Assembly: GCA_963971225.1 (NCBI GenBank)
Contig: OZ020269.1
Span: forward strand, 105,533,486-105,597,485
Direction: 5' to 3'
Length of the DNA stretch: 64,000 nt
Source: Melieria omissa
Taxonomy: Eukaryota; Arthropoda; Insecta; Diptera; Ulidiidae
The notes under the pieces: model-generated
Database searches by the model: none
Told to the model about the DNA's origin: nothing
Seen by the model: only the letters and a program-made list of their open reading frames with translations
Position numbers and translations under genes: made by a program
In this document: one piece after another, positions 33,363 through 44,086 of the stretch
Layout: each line of letters starts with the position of its first letter
How positions within the stretch are numbered: the first letter of the stretch is position 1

Positions 33363-33632
33363 GTGGCGGAACGTTTCATGCAGAACATTCAGACGTTTCT
33401 GGACATCTCCGCCGATCTACTATCGTCTGAGTCCGAGCAACCTGCGCTCCGCACAGCAGAATCTGGTCCTGAGCGGCACCGAAGGGGCCATCATCAACCT
33501 GAAAGTGCTTCGCGACCCCACACACTACTCGCAGCCATACGAGTTTATACCGGAACCAGCACGAGCAGCCATTCGTTTGTCTATCTGCCGTTCGGTTTTA
33601 GGCCGCGCAGCTGCAATGGTGCCGCACGCATT
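33363..33632 (+). pseudogene. Cytochrome P450 (mitochondrial CYP12-like) pseudogene fragment
   Basis: In frame 1 (33415-33555) the translation reads LSPSNLRSAQQNLVLSG, then NLKVLRDPTHYSQPYEFIPE. This fits the region after the K helix of a P450 (LR/AQQxxVLxGY, then LLRDxxxYPxxxEFxPERW). After a frameshift, frame 3 (33570-33632) reads HSFVYLPFGFRPRSCNGAARI. This is the heme-binding loop: the cysteine ligand is kept, but the usual glycine (FGFGPR) is now Arg and the residue after Cys is Asn. The wording of the loop is closest to the CYP12 group of insect mitochondrial P450s, which act in xenobiotic metabolism. The YRVPxGT stretch and the W of PERW are missing. The rest of the gene is absent. The GC-rich composition differs from its surroundings, as expected for a decayed coding copy. 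Confidence 0.7.
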
Positions 33633-33649
33633 GTCTGTCTACCTTAGCC

Positions 33650-34870
33650 ACCACTCTCCCACTTTCATGTCTAAATTGATTTGCCAACTTGATCTGCCAA
33701 CTTTTTCATCTCAAAAGTCAATTTCTGTAGCACAGTTTCATCACAAGGAATAAAATTGATAGCAAAAGTTTGCTACATAATCCAATTGAAAGTGGGCTTT
33801 AACCCAAAGAGAAGAAGATTAAATTTGAAAAATCCCCAATAAGAGTGACAAAGGAAAATGCAAACCTCCTGTCGCTTCAAACCCAGTTCAAGCCGAATTT
33901 GAAACTTCCACCGAAAACACCCAACAACCCACAGCCACACATCGAGTCTGCCTGCCAGCGCGCCAATGTATTTAACACCTGAAAACTTAATTAATGCGAT
34001 TAATGCGTAAATGCGCTGTAAGTGAATTGCTGGCGCGCGCACAGCGAATACGGCACACAAACTGCCATCAGACGCCATCAACAAACGCCATGAAACGTGG
34101 AGCGCAGCCAAACTGACAGCAACTTTTGCTGCGCTAGAAATCGCATCAGTTAAACAATAGAAATTTTACGCATTTTCCGAAAGTGATTAATCTCGTTTGT
34201 AATTGCGAGCAGCAACGCATTCCGACCAACACATCAACACGCAATCACGGCATGAAAACAACAAATGCCAACTGCTGCAGCCAACATTAAAAAGGCTGCC
34301 GGTTTCGCTCTGACTGCCGAAAAACTCGCACACGCACACACAATGAAATTTTGCCGACTTCATTGCGCGCTCGCCACACTAAATGCAAATCAAATCAAAT
34401 TAACCACAGCTAATTAAATTGGCATCAAGGCAAGCCGCATCAACCGACCGCCCGTATCGGCGTCTCGCGAACGCGCGAATATAATAAATATTTATTCATA
34501 AACAACGCGCGAGCTGCTGTCGTGCCGCACATATGAATAAATTACGTCGACATTAAAACTCGCGACAAACTTCTTCAAGTTGAGCCTTTGTTTGCCGCAG
34601 ACCCAACTCGCCGGCTGCTCTTCTCGATCCTCTTCGCTGAGAGTTTCGCTAAAAATCGCTGCAAAAAACCTCACAATGCCGCACCCACACACTCATACTC
34701 TCGCACTCATTGGCAAATATTTATGCCACAAAAACCAACCGAAAAACTTTCAAACCACCAAACACAACAAAAAAACAACAAAACACACGCTACTAAACGC
34801 CAGCAACAACACTGCGTGGAAATTTCATGTTGTAATACTGTGCAACCGCATTTTACACACACACACATGA
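33650..34870. other. Unique non-coding DNA, GC-richer at 33900-34700
   Basis: Contains CA/ACA runs (34320-34345, 34680-34710, 34850-34868) and a GC-richer core. The long minus frame at 33773-34111 and the plus frames at 34580-34878 have no visible domain. Confidence 0.5.
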
Positions 34871-34873
34871 GAC

Positions 34874-35815
34874 ACTGATTTTCTCAAGGATCAAGGAAGT
34901 TGAAATTGTAATAAACCTTTAAAAATCTTTTTGAAAATTCAAAAACTCAATTCAAGAATTAAATTAAATTTTTAACTAAAAGACATTTTTTTTAAACTAA
35001 TTAAAATATTTTTTTTTTGTTAAAATTTTTTTTTAATTTTAAAATTTTTATCTAGATTTATATTTTTAAATGAGAAAAAATTTTTTTTGTTTAAAAATAA
35101 ACAAATATTTAAAAATTTTTTAAATTCAAAACTTTTAATTCAAATTTCAATGTTTAGTTAAATTTTTTTAATGTAAAAATTTTAATTTAAATTTAAGTTT
35201 TTAATTAATAAATTTTTAAATTGATTGACTGATTTTCTCAAGGATCAAGGAAGTTGAAATCGTAATAAACCTTTAAAAACTTTTTGAAAATTCAAAAACT
35301 AAACCAAATAAATAAATTTAAATTTAAACTAAAAGAAATTTATTAAACTAATCAAAAAAATTCTTTAAGTTCAAATATTTTTTTATTTAAAATTGAATTT
35401 AAAAATTAAAATGAAAATTTAAATTAAAAATTTTGAACTGAAAATTTTTTTTTATTTAAATATTAATTAAATAAATAATATAATTAAAGTTAATTTTTGA
35501 ATAAAATTTTTTTTTTATTTAAAAATTGTAATTAAAATTTGAATTTTTCATTAATTTTTTTAAATTAAAATGAAATTTAAATGTTTAATAAAACTTTTTT
35601 AATTATAAAAATTTAATTTAAATTTAAGATTTTGATTTAAAAATTTTTTAATTAAAAGATTTTTTATTTAATCATTTAAAGAATTTTTATTTTGTTCATT
35701 TAAATCATTTAAAAAAAAATTTTTTTTATTAAAAATTAAAAAACAATTTTTTTTAATTTCAAAAATTTTCTTTTAAATCATTTTTCATTTAAGTCATATG
35801 TGTTTGTAAATTTTT
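34874..35815. repeat. AT-rich tract with a 354 bp tandem duplication
   Basis: The phrase ACTGATTTTCTCAAGGATCA, followed by AGGAAGTTGAAAT, occurs at 34874 and again at 35228 (354 bp apart). Each copy leads into several hundred bases made almost only of A and T (TTTAAA/AAATTT-type). The last part (35600-35815) is simple A/T sequence. Confidence 0.85.
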
Positions 35816-36013
35816 TAACACACAGACTGACTAAGATTTTGAGGATTGGATAACATTTGATTTTGATGACACCTCAAATCTTCCGTCGACTTAAATCTTC
35901 CTTAATCAATTTCAAAAGGGTTTGATAGGAAGGCAAGTAGGAGCCACTACTAGAGCTCACTTGATCCATTAAAGACCAACATTGGAAACACAAACAGTCG
36001 AACCGAAAAACTC

Positions 36014-36498
36014 TCATTCATTGAACCAGTTTGAGCTCTCTACGAAGTTCAGTAGACTATAAAAAGCCTTATCGGCCAGATTCCCTAAACTGTGGAAGAA
36101 TAAGTTACCCATGTGATTCTTCCTTCTTCGGTATAAAGTAAGAAAGTCCATAGAATATGAAATGTATTCTGTTCTTCTTCCTTGTCCATACTGCTTCGAC
36201 AGAAGTCGTTTGAAAACCACTCCTAGTTGATGGGAGTTTTAAAGAACTTATCTTACAGAAAAGGGAACAGATGAGGATTATGATTAGTAGATTGGTGATC
36301 CCTTTTCAGTGAGAGAAGTTCTTTAGAACAGTTGTTGCCTTCAGCCCATCTTAGGTTAGTTTCTTTTATAAAGATGGTATGAGTCCAATGCTTACAGATG
36401 GAAAGTGGAGTACCAAGCCTTGCCATTTCTCGATGTAACTTGCCAAACGAACTGGTCTCCTCAACGGTTCCGTGGAATGTCGCTATGTCTCGCAACAA
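36014..36498 (-). pseudogene. LINE remnant: RNase H end plus C-terminal segment
   Basis: The minus-strand frame 36498-36253 reads MARLGTPLS, then ETNLRWAEGNNCSKELLSL. This is like the end of the RNase H domain and following linker of I/R1/jockey-type LINEs (ELARLGTTLP, then TNxRWxxxxxCxxSKxLWP). Further on (36220-36014) HSLGNLADKAFYSLLNFVES followed by SNWF matches the family's protein end (SLxDLxxxxxxxLLxFIxxSxWF). The cysteine-rich segment normally between them is damaged. The copy is truncated at its 5' side and frameshifted. Confidence 0.78.
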
Positions 36499-36639
36499 GT
36501 ATGAAAGTGGATCACCCTAGCAGTCCCGTTGAAAGAATTTCTGCAGCTCAGAGCAGAATCTAATGTTAGCAGGGTGAATCACTAAGTTCCTGTGTGTGAA
36601 GACAGTTGGCGTTGCTGAGGCAAGTTTCCATTACCGTCG

Positions 36640-36825
36640 TGGACGACCATCTGTCACAAGACATCACACTAAATTTTAGACTGATTTGTAGGATAGTTTT
36701 TATTTGTCAGCCAGTTGTATTACACGTGTTTCGTGTTTTTAATATTTTACATGATAAGTTAAGCATGAGAAAGGTATCAGCCCGATGGGTGCCGCAGTTG
36801 CTTACGGTGGACAACAAGCGGACTT
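36640..36825 (+). pseudogene. Mariner transposase scrap
   Basis: Residues encoded at 36741-36821 read NILHDKLSMRKVSARWVPQL, then LTVDNKR. This matches the strongly conserved mariner segment ILHExLxMRKVSARWVPRLL between the DNA-binding and catalytic regions. About 100 bp upstream another frame gives GRRGRPSVTRHH, like the GRP motif just after the first helix-turn-helix. Intervening frames are broken and no catalytic residues remain. Confidence 0.75.
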
Positions 36826-37826
36826 TTGGACTTTTTGCAGAAAGGAAGAACAATCCCGGGGCAGTATTATTGAACCAATTCAATACAAAATTGAAAGAGA
36901 CACGGTGCCATTCGGCTGTTTCGCTGACAATTAGTTTTGGGGTACATTGAGCCGATATATCGCTCACTCTAAGCCAACTGGAAGCTGCACAGATTGCAGC
37001 TGAATCAATCGTTTGGTCAGGCGGTTGACCCACCCATCAAAAAAACACAGCGTCAGGTGCCTTGTATTCAATTTCGGCTTTAAACTTTTCTTGAGCCTGC
37101 ACCCATCGATCAGTTCATCAGTCAGTTCTTGGCGATGTCGTAGCTGCTAAGTCTTCTATACTCTTATCCTTTATTTCATTGACTTCTTTGGTGAAAAATG
37201 GACCTGAGCGAGTAGCATTTTTCAATTTAAAATTTGGAAATATTAAAAAAATATTACAAAAAAATGGAAATATTAAAAAAAGTTGTGTTACACTGTGTAC
37301 ATTTATTTCTCAACAAACACCAAACAAATCAAATACAATTTAGGTACGCTTCCCGGCGTATTGTCTGTTCGCCGCATGTTCCGAAGTTCATTAATTCATC
37401 ACGCTGCCGCGACACATCACTGGCATTCGAAAAGTTTTGCATGTCGTTGTTGTCACTACCGCAGCAGCAGCAGCAAACTTGCGTGTAATTAGCGCCAAGT
37501 TCCATAGCTGATTGCCTACAAATATTTACTAATGTGTTGGTGTTCTTGTTGTTGTTGTTTTTGTATATGTAGAAACACTAATGTTGAAAGTAATTTTTAC
37601 ATCGGTGTCAAAACTGTGGCCATTAAAAAAAGTTTAGGCGGTTTTGTGAAAGATTTGTAGAATTTCTAAACACCTGCTGACGAAAGGGCTCTATTAGAAA
37701 AACATTAAAACGAAAACTACTGTTTTTTTAAGTTTCAAAGTTTTTGAGCATTAAAAAATTTATAAAAAGCCTAAATTGTTTTATTTAGTAAGTAGTAATA
37801 AATAAAAACTGTTTCATGGTTTGAGT
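36826..37826. other. Unique non-coding DNA
   Basis: Contains a CAG run near 37460 and a TTG run near 37550. A short AAAATGGAAATATTAAAAAA phrase is repeated near 37230-37285. The minus frame 36707-37033 has no domain. Confidence 0.5.
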
Positions 37827-38095
37827 GGTTTTGTTTGATTCACCCCTAAAAAATTGTAGTTTGATTCAGATATGAAAAAGTTAGGTTAAGTTAAGTAAGG
37901 TTAGGTTACAAAGGGTGAGTGCAGTACAAGTCACATTTTCTCTCGAAGATCTGAAAGAAACTTTTCCTGGTTTCGGTGGTTTTGTTTGATTCACCCATAA
38001 AAAGTTTAAGCTTGATTCAGAGATGAAAAAGTTAGGTTAAGTTAAGTAAGGTTATGTTACAAAGGGTGAGTGCAGTACAAGTCGAAGACCTACAA
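37827..38095. repeat. Tandem duplication, 151 bp unit, two copies
   Basis: GGTTTTGTTTGATTCACCC occurs at 37827 and 37978. GTTAGGTTAAGTTAAGTAAG and GTGAGTGCAGTACAAGTC also recur at the same spacing. The GGTTA-rich part resembles telomere repeats superficially only. Confidence 0.9.
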
Positions 38096-38554
38096 AAGGA
38101 ACTTTGTTAAGAAATATTCAACTGTCTCTTGGCAAAATTTCAGTAATTAAACCAATTCGACTACTTAAAGGAGTTTTTCTGATCCAAAGTTGGACTTCAG
38201 TTTAGCAACGACAATAACATTCCTGTTTAAAGCCAATTAGTGACATAGAAAATGTAATTTTGTTTCTTCTTCATCACCACGTCTTCTGTAGACTTCTCTA
38301 TACTGCAGACTGTGTGTGACTTCATAAAAGATCAGCTCAAATAATTTCTTTAGAACTCATGGAAATGGAATTAAACATTTCGAAAATATCAATTTATGTA
38401 ATTTTAACTGAACATTTGAGCTACCGAAAGGTTGTTTTTAAGGTTTTTTCGACACAAGTTGACTATCGATCTCATCGATCGACCGATTTCGAACTAAAGA
38501 TCGTATTTTATTTATCAACCGTTCGGCTGATTTGACACCGTTTTTGGAACAATC
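38096..38554. other. Unique non-coding DNA
   Basis: I see no repeat, open frame or motif that I can support in this stretch. Confidence 0.5.
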
Positions 38555-38714
38555 TACAGGGTGGCGCAAAAATTGTCGCCTGGCGTAAAAGTTGGCACCC
38601 AGTGTTCTTAGGCTCTAGTAATTTGTTTATGAAGGAATGAATAAATGAATGAATAAATGAATAGGAAGGATTTATTCATTAATTCATAAACCAATTAGAG
38701 CCAAAGAATACTGT
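38555..38714. mobile_element. Foldback MITE-like sequence with a mariner-type end
   Basis: It begins TACAGGGTGGCGCAAAA, the style of terminus used by mariner-like elements, including TA. It is followed by an imperfect inverted repeat (38601-38646 and 38670-38714) in which GGCTCTA...TTTATGAA...AATGAATAAAT pairs with its complement. The spacer is made of AATG/AATA repeats. No opposite terminus is seen. Confidence 0.55.
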
Positions 38715-40330
38715 CGATGAAATAAATGCGTTTTGAGGACGTCAAGAGAAGCCAACCAAAAGGATTGTACCGACATCCTGATGGACATCTGATCTGAAAA
38801 TGATCTAAAACATTTAATATCGAATTCGTTTAAGCTGTGCGAATCACCTTATTGTTTTCTTTGGGAAGCACCTTGTAGGACAAAAGTGCCACAGTCGACT
38901 CTATAGTTTCAGGAAGATTCAATGTCTCTGTATATTCTCCAATCAACGTTTCACTTCTAACCAGCTCTATACAATTTCTTGCTTACTCATTCCTGAACTG
39001 TTCTTCATTGACATAACAGTGTCCGGGAACCCAAGATCTCTCCAATCTGTAAACTCTTTAATTTCAGATCAGCAAAAGCAACCTGTCAATCCACCAATCG
39101 TTATAAAAAACGCCGCTAAAATGGCTAAAGAGTTCCGCTTTCACGTAGAACTATATCACTTAATATTTAAAGGTACTTTGTAGGATTGTAGACATCACTA
39201 ATGAGAGTCTGAAATTATAATTTTCAACTCCATACATGCACATTAAGGTCGCAGTGCCCTTTCCTCATCAATAATCCACATTGATACGATACACTCTTTC
39301 AAATCGAAAGACGACAAAGCAATTAATTAAAAACGTCAATACCCTCAATGGTCATTAATTGTCATCTTTGACAGCTTCAACCTGCTCTCACCCACGTCTC
39401 AAACCTTTCCAGTAGTTATTTCTCTAACCCACAGCAGTTACTGCTAACTTAAAGTTAAAACTTCAGTCAAACTTTAACAACTGCAGGTGAAAGTTCCAGC
39501 TTGAACGTACCTCCACTAAAATATTTATGCAGCCGTCTCCTGTGCAGCATCGAGTGGCACACATTTTTTAATGGCAGCCAAAGCCACACAACCCCGGATA
39601 ACTTTCAGCTTAATGAGAGAGTCGTACAAGCCGCACGCACCCAGTCGCAGTCGCCATTCTGCCAGCTGTCGTTGTGCTGCGCTTTTGCTCATTTGGCGAG
39701 CGAACATTTGCATTTTTAATTTCAGGCCAACAGACAAAAAGTCGCAAGCTGCATTTCGCACATAAATAAAACAAACGAACACAACACAACGAGCATAGCA
39801 ACAAAAAGAAGTCAGACAAGAGAGAAATGCAGCTAAAATAATAATTCAAATTTTTTACAATTAAACGAAAGTAGAAAGAAATAAAGGAAAGCTGCCGTAA
39901 GGTAGACAAGACGACGGGTTCAACGGGTTCAGAAGAGTGCGCGCGGTGTAAAGAGAAAAGTAGGAAAATTATTTTCTTTGCGGCAAAGCGGAAAATTAAA
40001 ATTTCACCCCGCACGCACACAGTTTTACCTTGTTTGCACCTCTGTGTGTGTGTTTGTGTGAGAATGTCTGGTGCGCATATTTTAGCTGCAATGTGGGGCG
40101 CCGAAAACGACATAATGTGGCAACAATAATGCAATTTTTTAATGATCGCAACACAGTGCGTCGGTCGGTCGCAAAAAACAATGCAGAAATGCAGCTAATT
40201 ACAAGCGACCTACTGGTGTTGAAAGTGCAATTTAAACATAAAATTTAAAACACGCTGGCAACGCAGATGACATTAATTAACAATTCATCTGAACACGAAG
40301 ACGTCTCAGTTGTCTCTGCATCGATCTAAT
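38715..40330. other. Unique non-coding DNA, GC-richer at 39530-40170
   Basis: 39530-40170 is GC-richer and dense in overlapping frames on both strands, the longest being 39610-40134 (minus, 174 codons). I see no domain in them. The island resembles the other GC-rich non-coding islands of the window. Confidence 0.5.
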
Positions 40331-40406
40331 CGTTGCCTGAGAAAACAAATGTCGTATGTCCTACTAAGCTTAATGGAACATACGACATTCGTTTTCTAAG
40401 GCGACG
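40331..40406. repeat. Near-perfect 76 bp palindromic hairpin
   Basis: The left arm (CGTTGCCTGAGAAAAC through AATGTCGTATGT, 40331-40359) pairs with the right arm ACATACGACATT...GGCGACG (40378-40406) with three mismatches over 29 bp. The centre around AAGCTT (40366-40371) is itself almost palindromic. An RNA from either strand would fold into a long stem. It could be a short foldback transposon or a small-RNA precursor. Nothing here decides between them. Confidence 0.85.
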
Positions 40407-40730
40407 TAATGTCTCACCGGACTGCGATACTTTTAGTTGAGATTTTCTCTCCTGACAATTGTGACCTGCAAAGTCTTAATGCGATCACTGACACTTGAGC
40501 TGAAAATTGATGAAATATGATTTCAAAAGCCACTTTTTGTGGACAGCCAAATCACTTGAAAACGCTTTCTGTAAAGCATTGGAAGATAGCTAAGCTAAGC
40601 TAAGCTATGATATCAAAACAAATTGTAGATCTTGCTAGTAACAGTGGTTGCATGAGATCACAACTCAAAAAGTCTAAGATTCTTTAAGCGACCAAATAAG
40701 AATCAAATAAAAGAAACTACGTTTTGGACG

Positions 40731-40790
40731 TCTCAGTAGCCCGGCGTAGTGCACTGGGCTCGCATTCCAGAGTTCCTTCTTTTCTACATT
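40731..40790 (+). repeat. Possible tRNA-derived SINE head
   Basis: The phrase TAGCCCGGCGTAGTGCACTG followed by GGCTCGCATTCCAGAGTTC resembles the D-arm to anticodon-arm part of a tRNA. The A box is imperfect (G in place of the conserved A), and the B-box core is only partial. No shared SINE 3' domain follows. Confidence 0.35.
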
Positions 40791-41455
40791 TTACAACTTT
40801 TCCTTCCTTCTAATTATTCACTATTCCACCACATTCCCCCCTCCCGCCTCGGAAGCATAAGGACATTGCCTTGTGTTGATTACTTTAATCGGTTGTATTT
40901 TTCTGCCAGGATAGTCCTAAGTAGGTAGTCCTAAGTGATGGGGCTGCCATCTATCGCCGCTTAGGAACGACGCGTTCGTTATTGTAAGCCACCGTTCATA
41001 GCGCCATCTGTTGTGTAATGGAGTTGACAGCAGGATGGTTGGGAACTTCGCTAAGATCGGTTTGGTGCGAGGATTTCGCTTATACTCTGTATATTTATTT
41101 GCATGACTGCGCGTAACATCGTGGGACTGAATTTGAAAGGATCATCTGAGCGTCGGAGTTTTTGAACTGCAGTATGTTGGTGGACTGGAATATTTAGAGA
41201 CTAAAAGAAAATTAAGACATCAGTAGTAAATGGCAGTAATATCATTTAGTCAAAAAATTCTCACCATAAAAATGGGTATCCCTCCAAACTAACGATAGAT
41301 GGCAGGCAAAATCTCAATTGATTAACATATCAAACATCAATCATGTGCCTTGTTGAGGTCCTACGCTTCCAAACCAAATGAATAAGGGGAGAGAAAGTTG
41401 AAAGAGTAGTTGGCCTCAAACCTCCTCTAGTATCCATTAATATATTGTTACGAAA
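40791..41455. other. Non-coding DNA with one copy of an ~85 bp dispersed repeat
   Basis: 41025-41107 (TGACAGCAGGATGGTTGGG..., CTTCGCTAAGA, TTTCGCTTATAC) recurs at 42537-42620. A small direct repeat TAGTCCTAAGT lies at about 40913 and 40928. Otherwise the stretch is unique. Confidence 0.6.
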
Positions 41456-41858
41456 ATAACTTCTCTAAGTTCATTTTGGATTGTGCTTGGAAAAAAGTGC
41501 TTCAGTTACTCAGCGCCTACGCAGTCAAAAACCAAATATCGCTTTATTTACAAATTTACACTTGTTACTACTTTACACTACTACTATTGCATGTTTCCCC
41601 TTTGCTTGCTCAACACAGACTCATCTCTGTGAGCTGCACACTGCTGCTTTTACACTGGTTTTCTTATCGCGCCGATGTTTCTTGCACATTCCAGTTGTAC
41701 TTTCTATCTCGATCGTTCTAGCATAGTCCATCACCGCCGCGAACCATCCTTGCCATATCGTAATTATAGCAAGTTTGCCGTATTCCAAAGTGCATGCCTA
41801 AAAGTATACTTGGAAAAGCATTCATGCCTAGCACGGCACAGAGTGCCTCATCGTTACA
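41456..41858 (-). mobile_element. Solo LTR, 403 bp, same family as 31877-32280, opposite strand
   Basis: Read on the minus strand it starts TGTAACGATGAGGCACTCTG and ends TTTTCGTAACA. It is flanked by ATAT on both sides (41452-41455 and 41859-41862). It shares with the other copy the 5' region (GCTTTTCCAAG, ATACTTTTAGGCATGCA), the TATA-like region (GTAAAAGCAGCAG), GAGTCTGTGTTGAGCAAGCA, AATAAAG and GCACAATCCAAA. The two differ at many places, so they come from different insertions or subfamilies. No internal region is attached. Confidence 0.9.
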
Positions 41859-41885
41859 ATATGGTTTACCGAGCTATCGTATAGA

Positions 41886-42125
41886 TGGATGGATGGATGG
41901 ATGTGAGGGAGAGCCGAGGAAATATACTTAGGACGGTCCTGAAGCACTCCCACAATATATCCCATTGTACTTAAGGCTCAGGAAAAAGGCTGATAAAGGA
42001 GATGGGAATTGGAAAAGGAGAAGGTGGGTGGAAAGGAAGGAAAAGTTATGTGTTCTCCTGTGTAAATTTCCTGGACTTTTTAATAAATCTCAGGAGATTA
42101 CACAGGCTGAGGGAATGGATTTCAT
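41886..42125 (+). repeat. Dispersed repeat, unknown type (copy 2)
   Basis: Homologous to the reverse complement of about 32605-32845. It starts at a GGAT tandem run (about 41886-41902), which may be the target or part of the element, and includes CCCATTGTACTTAAGGCTCA. The open frame starting MYLRLRKKAD is shorter here and soon diverges from that of copy 1. Confidence 0.75.
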
Positions 42126-42309
42126 CCTCCTCGCTATCGTATGGTATATTATATGAAAGTAGTGTTCCTATAGTCCCATATCAGATGTGTTCAAATACTA
42201 CCAATAAATATTTTCTACCTCTTATAATGCGCCAACATTTCTCTTCCGTCTGCCCGCGTACTTAGCACCAAATCCAAACTTATTTCAGTTTATTACTCCA
42301 TCTATGTAA

Positions 42310-42880
42310 CTTCATTCAACTGCCTTCAACTCATAAATCTTAAGTGAAGTGGAAGTAAGGCTCAGTGTGTAGTAGAACTCACCAGCTTTCTAAAAATGGG
42401 TCAAAAGTTGTCATTGTCAAAGTCATTCACCATTCAACTGCCTGTAGCTCATACACCAGAAAGTCCAGCAGAACGGAATCGTGTTGTGGAACTTACCAGC
42501 TTTTCAAAAGAGGATGGACTCACGGTTGCTAATATCTGACAGCAGGATGGTTGGGGGCTTCGCTAAGAATGGTTGGGTACGATGTTTTCGCTTATACCCG
42601 CTGTCTATTTATTTGTAGACCAGAAAACAAATTTGAAATGAAATCAACTTTTCACAATTGTTCAATTGCCTGTAATTCTTTCACAGAAAGAAAAGGAAGT
42701 CACCAGCTTTACAAAAATTTATCAAAAGTGTCCAAACTAATGTTGGAAGGTAACTTGGATAACATTAGCGTTTCTAAATCATTCAAAGGACCTTAACTCA
42801 TAAACCATAAATTCTAGCAAAATAAAATACAATTAATTGTAGTAGAACACTCTAGCTTTCCATAAATATTTAACAAGATT
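42310..42880. repeat. ~119 bp tandem array, four units, interrupted by an inserted repeat
   Basis: ATTCAACTGCC-like starts occur at 42314, 42432, 42660 and 42781. The first and last pairs are about 118-121 bp apart. Each unit has a phrase like CACCAGCTTT(C/T)TAAAAAT. The larger middle gap contains the second copy (42537-42620) of the dispersed repeat seen at 41025-41107. Confidence 0.75.
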
Positions 42881-44086
42881 CACTGAAAATTTTAACTGAA
42901 AAACCTTTGTATTTATTTAAACACTCAGTACATGAATTAATAAAATTTTGTTTGAATTAGGTATTTGATTTCGTTCTATTTCAATGGCAATTTTAATTTT
43001 TCATTTCTTCGCAAATCCATTCAGAATTTCCAACGCTAAATTCTAAAATTCACACACATTAACATATATTTCATTGATTTATTTAATCATTCAAACATCA
43101 AACACAATGTTGCCGTTTGACACATTTTCATGCGCCTCAATGTATGCTAGATGTGTGCTTTAGTTCTGCGCTCAATTGGCCTACGAATGCAAACAAAAAC
43201 AACAACAAAAAAGTGCCTAAATTAGGTGCACGTAATTTCGCATGAAATATCAAAAATTAAATGTAAACAACACGCACCAGCGGGTGGGCGGGCATCTTAA
43301 TTGGATTTGTCGTTCGAGAATATGTGGGAAATATTCAAATACGTTGCACGAGGCTGTGTGTGTGTGTAGTTAATAGAGTTGCCAGATGGTAATAATCTGA
43401 GCTAAACTTATTCAGATTATAATCCAGACCGTTCTACATTTAAAGTGCTTTAGCAAAACTCTGAATTTTAGGTGTGTACGGTCGGTATATATGGATTAAT
43501 TAATTGTAGATCACATCATTGTTGTTCACATAATTTTTGTAGAAGATGTTTTAGTATTGACGAGACCACCCAATGATAAGAAGAATTATGGACAATATTC
43601 AGCTTATCTCTAAACAAGGACTGTGGGCCATAAATAAGTAAGTTAAGAGCTGTTGAAAAATTTTTTCTTTGTAAATTTGGAACAGAAAATGCTGTATGCA
43701 TTTTCTTTTATGCTACTAAATGAAATCGTGTGAGAAAGTGTGAGTAAAAATAAAGTATAAATTACAACAATCACTTGAAAATGTCGATTCATGAATGATG
43801 TTTAAACATTTCTTGTAGGTCTTCATAATTTTTAAGATAATGTTATACAGGCCGTGTGTAGGATATCTTACAAGAAGATCTGACCTTAAGGCTAAGATGA
43901 GAAGAAAGAAAAGACTCTTGTCTTCGATTGATAATGTCCAAGCGCCCAATAAATCCAGAAGAGACTATAGAGCACCTGAATCTGAAGTTTATGTTCAACA
44001 TACATAAACTGATTCAAACGACTTGAGACGATACGAACACCAAGTGTCTTTAAAGAGAGCCGAAAGCAAATAGCAAACGTTAAAAT
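42881..44086. other. AT-rich non-coding DNA
   Basis: Unique AT-rich sequence with a short TG run near 43356. The phrase GAGTTGCCAGATGG (43377) recalls the ends of the hAT-like elements at 21.4 kb, but no partner end is visible. Frames at 43516-43949 (minus) have no domain. Confidence 0.5.

Noticed and set aside
37880..38060. TTAGGTTAAG-rich stretch resembling TTAGG telomere repeats
   Set aside because: Only a few irregular units occur within a 151 bp duplication, and flies lack TTAGG telomeres.
39610..40134. 174-codon minus-strand frame
   Set aside because: No recognisable motif; several competing frames overlap it on both strands.
31877..42125. A composite element made of the solo LTR and the MYLRLRKKAD repeat
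   Set aside because: The two lie next to each other at both loci, but the relative order and orientation differ, so they are separate insertions.
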